DNA of 56,933 nucleotides from DATLGB01 sp038258425 (lineage in GTDB: Bacteria; Actinomycetota; Thermoleophilia; Solirubrobacterales; Solirubrobacteraceae): positions 1 to 56,933 of the forward strand of contig JBBSPV010000022.1 in assembly GCA_038258425.1 (NCBI GenBank), given 5' to 3'. The position numbers were made by a program, and so were the translations under genes. The first letter of the stretch is position 1. Every line of letters starts with the position of its first letter. Positions 1 to 7,824 of the stretch are shown here, piece after piece. The notes under the pieces were generated by a model. It was given only the letters and a program-made list of their open reading frames with translations, was not told the origin of the DNA and ran no database searches.

Positions 1-124
1 CCCCCGCGCCCCCCGCGGGCGCCCCCCCCCCCCCCCCCCCGCCGCCCCGCCCCCCCCCCGGCCCCCCCCCCCCGCCGCGTCCCCGCGCCCCGCGGCACCG
101 GCCCCGCAGCCCCCCCCCGCCCCC
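1..124. other. C/G-only low-complexity tract at window edge
   Basis: The first 124 bases are nearly all C with scattered G and almost no A or T. They lie just beyond the stop codon of the first gene. No coding or RNA signal is visible. The composition is unlike any other intergenic stretch here, so an assembly or contig-end artefact, or a collapsed homopolymer, is the most likely explanation. Confidence 0.6.
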
Positions 125-835
125 CTACGCCGGTGACTGGATCCGTTCGATCCTCGCCAACCAGGCCGGTGCGCCCTGTGCAGCGAACGTCGTGAGGATC
201 CGGTCCGGACTGACGGAGGCGACCTTCCAGCCGCCGCGACGGTCGAACGCTGCCCGCAACGCCTCCTGGCTGACGGGATGCGGGCCACTGGCATCAGGTC
301 CGACGTCGCTGAAGCAGAGCACGTACAGGCGCCCGCCCCGACGCGTCACGGACGCGAGGCCCGCCACGTAGTCCTGCCGCTCTTCGCGGTCGAAGGTGTG
401 GAACAGGCCGCAATCCAGCACCGTCTCGAACTCGCGGCCCAGACGGTCCAGGTGCAGGGCATCGGCGACCACGAAGTGCGCGTGGACGCCGCGACCCGCG
501 GCCTTCTCCCGCGCGATCGACAGCGCGGTCTCGGCCACGTCGACTCCCAGGACGTGCAGCCCGAGAGCGGCGACGTGCAGGGCGTTCTCACCCGTCCCGC
601 AGCCTGCGTCGAGGACGGAGCCCGCGAAGGCGCCCTCGCCCGCCAGACGCAGGACCGCCGGCTGCGGTCGTCCCACGTCCCAGGGCGGCGGGCCGTCGAG
701 GTACGACGCATCCCAGGGCTGGCCCGCCCGCCGTTCGTGACTGGTGGGTCGTCGCCCGCCGTCGGGACTGTCGGCTCGGGCCTCGGACCGCTCGGAGATC
801 TTCGCCTCGCTTCTGCGCCTGGTGCAGGGCCTCAT
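125..835 (-). CDS. class I SAM-dependent methyltransferase
   Basis: Predicted 236-residue methyltransferase. The SAM-binding motif I (VLDAGCGTGE) is at about residues 74-83. It follows the N-terminal phrase PWDASYLDGPPPWDVGRPQP that is typical of small-molecule class I methyltransferases, and an acidic motif II and a VVADALHL motif III-like strand come after. The substrate is unknown. The ATG at 835 is the only ATG close to the domain; about 30 residues precede the fold, so the true start could be slightly downstream. It starts 7 nt after the stop of the upstream gene and is probably the last gene of a three-gene operon with the lytic transglycosylase. Confidence 0.82.
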   Translation of the reverse strand: MRPCTRRRSEAKISERSEARADSPDGGRRPTSHERRAGQPWDASYLDGPPPWDVGRPQPAVLRLAGEGAFAGSVLDAGCGTGENALHVAALGLHVLGVDVAETALSIAREKAAGRGVHAHFVVADALHLDRLGREFETVLDCGLFHTFDREERQDYVAGLASVTRRGGRLYVLCFSDVGPDASGPHPVSQEALRAAFDRRGGWKVASVSPDRILTTFAAQGAPAWLARIERIQSPA

Positions 836-842
836 CGTCGCA

Positions 843-1718
843 TCAATAGCTCGCGCTCGCCGCCCGTGCCCGCAGGGCGGCCTCCACGCGCCCGACGGCA
901 ACAGCGACCCCGTCCACCGTCGCGACCGACGGACCGCCGTGCAGCGCCTCCCGCGCGGCCCCGGCGAGCCGGGGTCGCAGGCCCTCGAGCTCCGCCAGGC
1001 GCTCGTCCATGTCCTGCGTGGCGCGGAAGGCCGCGAGCTCGGCGACGGCGGCCTCCAGCGCCACGTGGGCCTGCAGGGCCGCCTCGCGCGGCCGGCCGGC
1101 GTCGAGGTCGGCCCGGGCGCGCAGGACGAGCTCCTCGCAGGCCAGCACCGCGTCGCGGCCCGAGAGCAGGGCGGCGAGGCGCTCCTGCGGACGCAGCGCG
1201 GCGATCCGGCGGCCGCGGCCGCCCGGGCCGGCGTCCTCCTTCGGCGCCGGCACCACCCGCGCGGCGGTCCACTCGCCCTCCGCGACCTCGAACCCCGCGC
1301 CGTAGCCCGCGCGCACGGCGAGCGCCTGCTCCGCGAGCACCTCGTGCACCCCGGCGTCGGCGGCCGCGGCGCGATGGGCCCGTAGGGCGACGTTGACCCA
1401 GCCGAGCGCCTCGGCCACCGCGGCGTCGGCCCCGTCGCCCGCGGCGGCGGCGAGCCAGGCCTGGGCCCCGTCCTCATCCATCGTCCGCGGGTCGACGACC
1501 GTCGCGCGCCCGAGCCCGGTGACGGCCGGCTCGGCGTCCGGCGGCGGCTCGCGCCCCCAGCGCCGGGCGCGTGCGCGCACGGGCGCCGCCAGGGAGGCGA
1601 GGACGAGCACGTGGTGGGCCTCCTCGCCCGCGTGGTCGCGCAGCAGGTAGCGGCCGTCGGCGGGCCCGAGGGGCCAGGGGAACTCGAGCTGGACGAAGCG
1701 GTAGAGCCGGAGGCTCAA
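843..1718 (-). CDS. hypothetical protein (alanine-rich, operon partner of lytic transglycosylase)
   Basis: A 291-residue protein of no recognised family. Its N-terminus (LSLRLYRFVQLEFPWPLGPADGRYLL) and a following HVLVLASLAAPVR strand look like a folded domain. The rest is Ala/Arg/Glu-rich and probably helical. The start is inferred as TTG at 1718, which overlaps the upstream stop in a TTGA arrangement and has AAGGG about 6 nt before it. No ATG or GTG fits as well. Position suggests co-expression with the cell-wall hydrolase upstream; function is unknown. Confidence 0.65.
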   Translation of the reverse strand: MSLRLYRFVQLEFPWPLGPADGRYLLRDHAGEEAHHVLVLASLAAPVRARARRWGREPPPDAEPAVTGLGRATVVDPRTMDEDGAQAWLAAAAGDGADAAVAEALGWVNVALRAHRAAAADAGVHEVLAEQALAVRAGYGAGFEVAEGEWTAARVVPAPKEDAGPGGRGRRIAALRPQERLAALLSGRDAVLACEELVLRARADLDAGRPREAALQAHVALEAAVAELAAFRATQDMDERLAELEGLRPRLAGAAREALHGGPSVATVDGVAVAVGRVEAALRARAASASY

Positions 1719-4297
1719 TCGCCCTTGCGGGCCTTGCCCGCCCGCGTGGCGCGGATGGCCGCCTTGGACGGCTTCACCGGGACCGACGGGTTGTCGATCT
1801 GGTTGAGGCGATCGACGAGCTTGAGCCACTGCTTGGGCTTCAGCGTGGCGTTGATCGCCTTCGGCGCCGCGTCGAAGGGCGGGTGGAAGCCGACGTGGAT
1901 GTGGTCGGCGTGGTCGGCCAGGCGCAAGGTGTTGTCCGTGCCCTCGAACTGCATGAGGCTGATGATCTGGTGCGGCTTCATCGTGCCCTGAAGCGTCAGC
2001 AGGCGCTGGATCGTCCCCTCGGTGATCGAGCCCTTGCCCTGGTGGCCGAGGATCGGGATGCCGTTGATGGCCGCGATGTCGACGGCGTTGCCCGAGATGT
2101 GCTCGGACACGTTGCCCGAGCTCGTGAGCCGGCTGTGGCCGGACACGAGGCAGCTGATCGTCGGCTTGAGGCCGGAGAGCGAGAGGAAGTCGATCGTGGC
2201 CAGCACGCGCCGGTCGACGAGGCCGAGGCGGATGTCGCGCCGGCCGCCCGCGTAGATCTCCACGCGCGGATCGGCGAGCACCTGACGCTGCAGCGCGTCC
2301 TTGCTCATGAGCAGGATCTGGCCGATCGAGGCCGGCCGGGCGCCCGGTCCGGAGAACGGGTTGCGGCCGGCCGCGCGGTAGATCTCCGTCGTCTCGAGCA
2401 GCTTCCAGCCGTCGAGGATCGGCTTCGGATCGATCCGCGGGGCGCCGGCGCCGGCGGGGCGGATCTCGAAGAGCAGGTGCGACGGCTCACCCGGCTGCGT
2501 GCGGCCGAGCTTGCCGAGCACGGTGCCGGCCACGACCCGCGCGCCCGGCCGCAGCGGCTTGAGCGTGACGTCCTTGGACTTCGTGTCGACGCCGAAGACC
2601 TGGGCCACGGCGGCCCGGAAGACCTCGAAGGAGCCCTTGGGCGCCTTGCCGGCGAGGATCTGATCGGCGCCCCCGTGCGCGGTCGCTCGCGCCCGCAGCG
2701 GGTTGGCGAACAGGCGCTCCTTGGCGACGCGGCCGCGCTTGGCGGGGGCGGTGCGGACCGTCCGGATCGCGCGCGGGACGGCGCGGCGCGGCTTCGGCGC
2801 GGCCGCGTCCGGCGCGGGCGGGGCCCTGAGCGCCTGCATCGCATCGCCGGTCCCGCGGGTGTCGATCGGGTCGCTGACCGTCGCCGGCCGGTCCGGCGAC
2901 GGGTCGGCCTTGGGCAGCTCGAGCTCGCGCTGGATGGCCCGCGCGGAGACCGGCCGGGGCTTGGCGGCCGGGTAGAGCCGCTCGACCTCTGCGAGGTGCC
3001 CGTAGGTGAAGGTGTTGCCGTAGGCGTCCCGGAGCTTGACGAAGCGGCCGAGCCGGGCGCTGGTGCCGACGGCGATCACGCGGCCGTCGTTGACCGCGAT
3101 GGCCGGGGCTCCCGGCCGCGAGTAGACCTTGAGGTTCTGGCGCTCGGCGTCGGCCTCGACGGGGACGGCGGCGTTGCCCCGCCTGACCCGGCGGACGGCC
3201 CGCCGGCCGACCGCGCCGGTGTAGGTCGACTTGGCGGCCACGGGGAAGCGACCCTGGGTCAGACCGGTGAGGGACCCCACGACGTTGGAGGGGAGCCCAC
3301 CCAGCACCCGGGCCCGCAGCATCACCGAGTCGACGTACCAGTCCGCGTGGTTGTAGGCGAACACCGCCCGGGCCACGTCCTTGTCGGCCCCGGCGGCGCG
3401 CAGGTAGCGCGCGGCGGCGAAGATCGCGTCGACCGGGTTGTAGGGGTCCTTGAGGCCGTCGCGGTTGGCGTCGACGCCGTAGGACCTCCAGGTCGCCGGC
3501 ATGAACTGCATCCAGCCCTCAGCGCCCGCGGATGAGACGTTGAGGTTGCGCCCGTAGTCCGTCTCGATCTCGTTGATCGCGGCCAGGACCTCCCAGCGCA
3601 CGCCGTACTGGATGCCGGCGGCCTGGTAGATCGGCAGCAGGAACGGCGGGATGCGGAAGCGGTCGATGAAGAAGTTCGGCACGCCGATCGCCGCGGCGCC
3701 GGGGGCGGCGGAGCCGGGGGCGGCGAGCGAGCGATCGGGGATGGCCGGCGCCGAGCCGGTCGCGGCCGGCCGGTCGGGCTGCGCGCGCCGCCGGCGGGCG
3801 CGCTGCTCGCGCTCACGCTTGCGCTTGGCGGCCGCCTTGTCCCGGGCGTCGGGAACCTGCGTGCGCTCGTGCGCGCGCGTGCGCTGGCGGGTCTGGGTGG
3901 GCTTGCCGGGGCGCGTGGGCTTGCCGGGGCGCGTGGGCTTGCGCGTGGGCTTGCCGGGGCGCTTGGCGCTCGGCGCCTGGCCGGCCCGGGTGCCGTCGGG
4001 CGTCGACGTCGCGGTGGGGGAGGCGGTCGCGGTCGGCGTGGGCGTGCCCGTCGGGGTGGCGCTCGGGGTCGGCGTCGGGATCTCCGTGACGCTCTGGATC
4101 GGCAACGTGATGGTCGGGAAGCGCACCTGGTCGGCCGGCGTCTCCGGCGGCACGTCGAGGGTGACGGTGACCGTCGAACCGCCCGCGAGCGTCACGAGGA
4201 AGGTCCGCACGGTGGCGTGCGCGGGCGCGGCGAAGGTGCCGAGTCCGACGGACACGGCGCCAACGGTGACCAGTGCGCTGCGCAGCTTGCGGTGCAT
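1715..4297 (-). CDS. secreted multidomain lytic transglycosylase with M23-like domain
   Basis: An 860-residue exported cell-wall enzyme. A signal peptide covers residues 1-30 (hydrophobic VTVGAVSVGLGTFAAPAHA). A Thr/Pro-rich stalk and basic PGKPTR repeats (about 90-150) follow. Next comes an SLT/MltB-type transglycosylase domain with catalytic-type glutamate in NEIETDYGRN and the motifs AEGWMQFMPATW, DPYNPVDAIFAAARYL and FAYNHADWYVDSV. After that is a degenerate M23/LytM-like region (VIAVGTSARLGRFVKLRDAYGNTFTYGHL, LLFEIRP). The last 180 residues resemble a peptidoglycan-binding or M15-like fold (SGHSRLTSSGNVSEHISGNAVDI). It should cleave peptidoglycan in the envelope. Start ATG 4297 opens the signal peptide. 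Confidence 0.85.
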   Translation of the reverse strand: MHRKLRSALVTVGAVSVGLGTFAAPAHATVRTFLVTLAGGSTVTVTLDVPPETPADQVRFPTITLPIQSVTEIPTPTPSATPTGTPTPTATASPTATSTPDGTRAGQAPSAKRPGKPTRKPTRPGKPTRPGKPTQTRQRTRAHERTQVPDARDKAAAKRKREREQRARRRRAQPDRPAATGSAPAIPDRSLAAPGSAAPGAAAIGVPNFFIDRFRIPPFLLPIYQAAGIQYGVRWEVLAAINEIETDYGRNLNVSSAGAEGWMQFMPATWRSYGVDANRDGLKDPYNPVDAIFAAARYLRAAGADKDVARAVFAYNHADWYVDSVMLRARVLGGLPSNVVGSLTGLTQGRFPVAAKSTYTGAVGRRAVRRVRRGNAAVPVEADAERQNLKVYSRPGAPAIAVNDGRVIAVGTSARLGRFVKLRDAYGNTFTYGHLAEVERLYPAAKPRPVSARAIQRELELPKADPSPDRPATVSDPIDTRGTGDAMQALRAPPAPDAAAPKPRRAVPRAIRTVRTAPAKRGRVAKERLFANPLRARATAHGGADQILAGKAPKGSFEVFRAAVAQVFGVDTKSKDVTLKPLRPGARVVAGTVLGKLGRTQPGEPSHLLFEIRPAGAGAPRIDPKPILDGWKLLETTEIYRAAGRNPFSGPGARPASIGQILLMSKDALQRQVLADPRVEIYAGGRRDIRLGLVDRRVLATIDFLSLSGLKPTISCLVSGHSRLTSSGNVSEHISGNAVDIAAINGIPILGHQGKGSITEGTIQRLLTLQGTMKPHQIISLMQFEGTDNTLRLADHADHIHVGFHPPFDAAPKAINATLKPKQWLKLVDRLNQIDNPSVPVKPSKAAIRATRAGKARKGD
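3898..3966. repeat. short in-frame tandem repeats (PGKPTR stalk)
   Basis: Near-identical copies of an 18-nt unit reading gggcttgccggggcgcgt on the + strand encode PGKPTR-type repeats in the basic stalk of the lytic transglycosylase. Copy number here is likely to vary between strains. Confidence 0.7.
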
Positions 4298-4377
4298 TCC
4301 CCTGTCCAAACTCCCCCGGCTGCCGGACGACGCGGTGCATGGGTGCGCGCGTCGCGCCGGCGCTCGACCGAGGTCCC

Positions 4378-4406
4378 ACGCTATCCGGTGCCCCGGACCA
4401 ATGCAA
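4378..4406 (-). promoter_or_regulatory. promoter of the lytic transglycosylase gene
   Basis: On the minus strand TTGCAT (4406-4401) and TAGCGT (4383-4378) are separated by exactly 17 nt. Transcription would start near 4371, giving a leader of about 74 nt before ATG 4297. No riboswitch consensus was recognised in that leader. Confidence 0.55.
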
Positions 4407-4453
4407 TCGGTGACCGTTAACGCTCGGTTGCGAGCCCCGCTTCCCGAAGCCAT

Positions 4454-4472
4454 GACCCTCGACTCGAGGGTC
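4454..4472. promoter_or_regulatory. perfect 19-bp palindrome, operator-like
   Basis: GACCCTCGA-C-TCGAGGGTC is a perfect inverted repeat with 9-bp arms. It lies 32 nt before ATG 4504, over the expected -35 zone of that gene's leaderless promoter, and in the shared divergent region with the lytic transglycosylase. A dimeric regulator site is inferred. Confidence 0.45.
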
Positions 4473-4503
4473 AGTATTCGGGACCGGCGCTACGGTCGCC
4501 AGC

Positions 4504-5001
4504 ATGACCGACGACGCGCAGGGCCTGCGGGACAAGCTCACCAAGCAGGGGGAGGAGACGCTGGGGCGCTTCGCCCAGGACCTGCTCGAGAACCCACTCG
4601 TGACCGGCGCGCTCACCCGGGCCTTCGACGCGCGCGAGCGCGCCACGCAGGCCCAGGGCGCCGCCATGGGCGCGCTGAACATCCCCTCCGCGGCCGACGT
4701 GGAGCGCCTTACGCGCCGCCTGCGTGCCGTCGCCCAGCGCCTGGAGGGCATCGAGGACGCGCTGGACCGGCTGGACCAGCGCCTCGAGACGGCCGCCGCG
4801 CCGGCCGAGGCGGGGGTGCGCGTCGAGGCGCAGCTGAGCGCGCTCACCGCGGAGGTCTCGCGCCTGGCCGGCGCCGTCGAGGGCGTCGAGGCCGCGGTGC
4901 CGCGCGAGCAGGAGCGCCTCGAGGTCCCGCACGGGACCCCGGCCAAGGCCAAGGCGAAGGGGAAGGCCAAGCCGAAGTCGAAGCCGGCCGCGGGGGGCTA
5001 G
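4504..5001 (+). CDS. phasin-like coiled-coil protein
   Basis: A 165-residue cytosolic protein with no catalytic motif. Residues 1-60 are amphipathic helix. Residues 60-135 form heptad-rich coiled coil (RRLRAVAQRLEGIEDALDRLDQRLE). The tail is a Lys/Ala/Pro run (AKAKAKGKAKPKSKPAAGG). This layout resembles phasin or granule-associated proteins and also the 98-residue protein at 5715, which suggests the two are related in role. TACGGT ends 7 nt before the ATG, so the mRNA is probably leaderless. Confidence 0.7.
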   Translation: MTDDAQGLRDKLTKQGEETLGRFAQDLLENPLVTGALTRAFDARERATQAQGAAMGALNIPSAADVERLTRRLRAVAQRLEGIEDALDRLDQRLETAAAPAEAGVRVEAQLSALTAEVSRLAGAVEGVEAAVPREQERLEVPHGTPAKAKAKGKAKPKSKPAAGG

Positions 5002-5005
5002 GCCC

Positions 5006-5665
5006 TCAGCCCAGCGCCGCGAGCGCCAGGCGGCCGAGCCGCAGCTCGGCAGCGTGCAGCGCGGGGTCGTCCAGGCTCCGCCCTGCGCGGTCCCGGGTGA
5101 CGAGGCACAGGGCGCCCGCGGCGAGGCCGAGCCTGGCGGCCGCCGCCAGCAGCGCCGCGGTCTGCAGGTCCCGCGCCTCGGCCCGAGGGCCCGCGCTCGA
5201 GCCCGTGAGCGGGTAGAAGAGGTCGACGGACCACACGATCCCCCGCCGGCCGGTCAGGCCCGCCAGTGCCGCGTCCAGGTCGGCGTCCGGCCGCACTCGG
5301 CCGTCCGGAGGCGCGCCGCGCGCCCGCGACGCCCCGTCGCCGGCGAGCGCGGCCTCGATCGCGAAGGCGTCCCCGACGGCCACGCCGGGGGCGACGGCGA
5401 CCGCCGTCCCCACCCGCACCACGCGCCGCGCGCCCAGCCCGGCGAGCTCGTGCAGCACGGCCGCGGCGCTCGGTCCGCCGATCCCCGTCGCCTGGACGGT
5501 CAGCGGCGAGCCGTCGGGCGCGATCCCCGAGTACCCCCACAGACCGCGGTGGTGGTTGAGCATCCGCGGCGCCTCGAGCAGGTCCTGGGCCAGGCGCAGG
5601 GCCCGTCCCGGATCCCCCGGGCACACGACGCGCTCGGCCACCGGCTCGTGCGGGCGCAGGTGCAC
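5006..5665 (-). CDS. nucleoside phosphorylase-like protein (PNP/UDP family)
   Basis: A 219-residue member of the PNP_UDP_1 nucleoside phosphorylase family. It starts with HLRPHEPVAERVVCPGDPGRALRLAQDLLE, where GDPGRA is the phosphate-binding motif. GLWGYSGIAPDGSPLTVQATGIGGPSAA follows, and GTAVAVAPGVAVGDAFAI gives the purine or uridine phosphorylase core. The likely reaction is phosphorolysis of a nucleoside or a related ribosyl compound. Start choice is open. GTG 5665 matches the family start, but an identical GTG lies 18 nt upstream (5683) inside a tandem repeat. The gene is tail-to-tail with the coiled-coil gene, 4 nt apart. Confidence 0.8.
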   Translation of the reverse strand: MHLRPHEPVAERVVCPGDPGRALRLAQDLLEAPRMLNHHRGLWGYSGIAPDGSPLTVQATGIGGPSAAAVLHELAGLGARRVVRVGTAVAVAPGVAVGDAFAIEAALAGDGASRARGAPPDGRVRPDADLDAALAGLTGRRGIVWSVDLFYPLTGSSAGPRAEARDLQTAALLAAAARLGLAAGALCLVTRDRAGRSLDDPALHAAELRLGRLALAALG

Positions 5666-5698
5666 GGGACCCGCGTGGGACACGGGACCCGCGTGGGA
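5663..5698. repeat. perfect 2 x 18-bp tandem repeat at a gene start
   Basis: cacgggacccgcgtggga occurs twice head to tail (5663-5680 and 5681-5698). Each unit carries an in-frame GTG for the minus-strand phosphorylase-like gene, so the start site has been duplicated, adding six codons (SHAGPV) if the upstream GTG is used. Confidence 0.85.
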
Positions 5699-5714
5699 GG
5701 TAGGCTCGCGGGTC

Positions 5715-6011
5715 ATGGCGAAGACGGAGAAGGAGAAGGCCGAGGCGACGCCGGAGACGCCGGCGGACGCCCTGCGCGACGTCGTCGAGCGTACCTTCGG
5801 AGAAGCCGCGTCGGCGCTGGGCCGGCTGCGTGACGTCGTTGACGACGGGCCACGCCCCGACGCCGTGGAGGAGCTGCGCGACGAGGTCGAGGCGCTGAGG
5901 GCGCGCGTGGCCGAGCTCGAGCGTGCCTCCGCCGGACGCGCCGGGGGCAAGGGCTCGGGCAAGAAGGGCTCGGGCAAGAAGTCCAAGAAGTCCAAGAAGT
6001 CCAAGTCCTGA
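5715..6011 (+). CDS. short coiled-coil protein with lysine-rich tail
   Basis: A 98-residue protein. Its N-terminus is charged, an amphipathic helix follows (DALRDVVERTFGEAASALGRLRDVV), then a heptad segment (AVEELRDEVEALRARVAELERA) and a GSGKKGSGKKSKKSKK tail able to bind nucleic acid or acidic surfaces. TAGGCT lies 8 nt before the ATG. Its stop TGA overlaps the next ATG by one base (TGATG), so the SCP2 gene downstream is translationally coupled. Function is unknown. Confidence 0.7.
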   Translation: MAKTEKEKAEATPETPADALRDVVERTFGEAASALGRLRDVVDDGPRPDAVEELRDEVEALRARVAELERASAGRAGGKGSGKKGSGKKSKKSKKSKS

Positions 6012-6439
6012 TGGGGGCGGAGGCCTACCGCTCGCCGGAGGAGTTCCGTGAGGTCATGGACAAGTGCTTCGGGCTCATGAGCGAGGACCCGGAGATGGGC
6101 CCGAAGCTCCGCGAGGCCGACACGCCCATGCGCTACGAGTTCGACGACCTCGAGCAGGTGGTCAACCTCCGGGGCAGCCGGGAGGGCGAGGACGGCAACC
6201 TCGTGTGGCAGTGGTCCGACGACGTGCCCTGGGAGCCGCGGGTGCGGATGACGATGTCCTCCGAGACCGCCAACCGGTACTTCCAGGGCAAGGAGAACGT
6301 GGCCATGGCCATCGCCCGCCGGCGCATCAAGGCCGGCGGCGACGTGAAGGCCGCGCTCGCGCTGATCCCGATCACCAAGCCGGTCTACGCCCGGTACCGC
6401 GACCTCGTCGCGGCGCAGTACCCGCACCTCGTCGCCTGA
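6011..6439 (+). CDS. SCP2 sterol-binding-domain-like protein
   Basis: A 142-residue protein that looks like a stand-alone SCP2-type lipid-carrier domain: YRSPEEFREVMDKCFGLMSEDPEMGPKLREA, then MRYEFDDLEQVVNL, and MSSETANRYFQGKENVAMAIARRRIKAGGDVKAALAL, which is the typical SCP2 C-terminal half. The ligand is not known; a lipid or acyl-CoA is usual for the fold. Coupled to the upstream coiled-coil gene. A second SCP2-like domain is fused to a hydrolase at 33691-34938. Confidence 0.75.
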   Translation: MGAEAYRSPEEFREVMDKCFGLMSEDPEMGPKLREADTPMRYEFDDLEQVVNLRGSREGEDGNLVWQWSDDVPWEPRVRMTMSSETANRYFQGKENVAMAIARRRIKAGGDVKAALALIPITKPVYARYRDLVAAQYPHLVA

Positions 6440-6460
6440 GCCCCGGACCGCTCGTGGCGG

Positions 6461-6489
6461 TTGACACGAGGGTCCTCGGCAGGTAGACC
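6461..6489 (+). promoter_or_regulatory. consensus promoter TTGACA-17-TAGACC
   Basis: TTGACA (6461-6466) and TAGACC (6484-6489) are 17 nt apart, the best -35 match in the window. The spacer contains the 12-bp palindrome CGAGGGTCCTCG, a possible operator. Predicted start is near 6496, about 160 nt before the cyclase gene. Confidence 0.6.
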
Positions 6490-6495
6490 TTCGAG

Positions 6496-6622
6496 CTCCG
6501 AACGAGCCGGGAAGTGCGGGTCACGAGCCCGCGCAAGGCGTCGCCTCACGGCGCGCGTCGCCGGCCGAGGCAGCGGGCCGCATCGCCCGCGGGAGGCGGG
6601 GTCGCGACGGCGACCCCGCCCC
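6496..6622 (+). ncRNA. candidate small RNA or structured leader
   Basis: RNA from the promoter at 6461 would run through GC-rich hairpins and end at an 11-bp perfect stem with a GACG loop (6595-6605 with 6610-6620). No T-run follows the stem, so termination is uncertain. A separate TAGGGT sits close to the cyclase start, so this RNA may be independent of the cyclase mRNA. No match to SRP, 6S or tmRNA consensus was recognised. Confidence 0.35.
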
Positions 6623-6654
6623 ATGCTGCCGGGCCCGGATAGGGTCGGGTGCCG

Positions 6655-7824
6655 ATGCCGGAACGGACCCTCGCGGAGGTCGCCGAGCTCGTCGACGTCT
6701 CCGAGTCGACGCTGCGGCGCTGGGTCCGCGAGGAGGTCGTCCCGCTGCGCGACGGGCGCTGGACGCCGGCGGCCACCGCCCAGGCCCGGCTCGTCGCGCG
6801 CCTGCGCGCCCGCGGCCACTCCCTGCGCGCCGTCCGGGCCGCCGCCCGCAGCGGCCGCCTCGCCTTCGGCTACATGGAGGACCTGTTCCCCGAGGCGGAG
6901 GGGCGCCACTCCGTGCGCGCCGTGGCGCGGGCCACCGGCCTGGAGCCGGCGCTGGTGGAGCGGATGTGGGCGGCGCTCGGCCTCTCTCGCGACCAGGCCG
7001 ACGCGATCGGCGAGGACGACCTGCAGCTGTTCCGCTACCTCGCGGCGGTGCTCGACACCGGCTTCCCGCTCGTGGCCTTCCTGCAGATGCTGCGCGTCTA
7101 CGGGCAGGCGCTGCAGCTCATCGCCGACACGGAGGTCCGTCTCTTCCACCTCTACGTCCACGAGCCGCTGATCCGCGACGGCGTCCCCGGCCTCGAGATG
7201 GCGGAGGAGATGGAGGCGCTCGCGCGCGACCTGCTGCCGCTGGCCTCGCCGATCATGGACCACCTGCATCAGCGCTTCCTGCACTTCTTCGTCGAGCAGG
7301 ACCTCGTGGGTCACATCGAGCGCGACGCCGGCGAGGAGCTCGACGCCGGCCGCCTGCGCGTGGCCATCGCCTTCGCCGACCTCGCCGGCTACACCCGGCT
7401 CACGGAGGAGGCCGGCGAGGAGCAGGCGCTCGACGTCGTCGAGCGCTTCGTGGCCGACATCAGCGCGACGCTGCCCGAGGAGGCACGGATCGTCAAGACC
7501 ATCGGCGACGCGGTGATGGTCGTGAGCGCCGACGTCGCCGCGCTCACGGAGTGGGCGGTCGGCTTCCAGCAGCTGCGCACGCAGCGGCCGCTGTCGCGGA
7601 TCGGCATCCATCTCGGCTCGGTCCTCTACCGCGACGGTGACTACTTCGGGACGGCGGTCAACCTCGCCTCCCGGGTCGGTGCCCGCGCGGCCGGCCGCGA
7701 GGTCCTCGTCACCCGCGACGTGGCCGAGCACGCGGCCGCCCACCTCGTGTTCGAGCGGATCGGCGAGGTGCGGCTGAAGGGCTTCAGCTCGGCCACCGAG
7801 CTCTACCTCGCGCGGTCCCGATGA
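6655..7824 (+). CDS. class III adenylate/guanylate cyclase with MerR-like N-terminal domain
   Basis: About 389 residues. Residues 1-70 form a MerR-type winged helix (TLAEVAELVDVSESTLRRWVREEVVPL). A helical middle region follows (about 80-220) and then a class III cyclase domain. Catalytic features are the metal Asp in FADLAGYTRL, the second Asp and substrate Lys in KTIGDAVMVV, and the Asn/Arg pair in AVNLASRVGA. The predicted product is cAMP. The DNA-binding-like head suggests a transcriptional or sensing role. ATG 6655 is chosen because TAGGGT (6640-6645) ends 9 nt earlier; GTG 6649 is an alternative. It overlaps tilS by ATGA. Confidence 0.85.
   Translation: MPERTLAEVAELVDVSESTLRRWVREEVVPLRDGRWTPAATAQARLVARLRARGHSLRAVRAAARSGRLAFGYMEDLFPEAEGRHSVRAVARATGLEPALVERMWAALGLSRDQADAIGEDDLQLFRYLAAVLDTGFPLVAFLQMLRVYGQALQLIADTEVRLFHLYVHEPLIRDGVPGLEMAEEMEALARDLLPLASPIMDHLHQRFLHFFVEQDLVGHIERDAGEELDAGRLRVAIAFADLAGYTRLTEEAGEEQALDVVERFVADISATLPEEARIVKTIGDAVMVVSADVAALTEWAVGFQQLRTQRPLSRIGIHLGSVLYRDGDYFGTAVNLASRVGARAAGREVLVTRDVAEHAAAHLVFERIGEVRLKGFSSATELYLARSR

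Noticed and set aside
4298..4377. Possible c-di-AMP (ydaO-type) riboswitch before the lytic transglycosylase
   Set aside because: The window encodes DisA and such switches often precede cell-wall hydrolases, but the 74-nt leader is too short and lacks the consensus segments.
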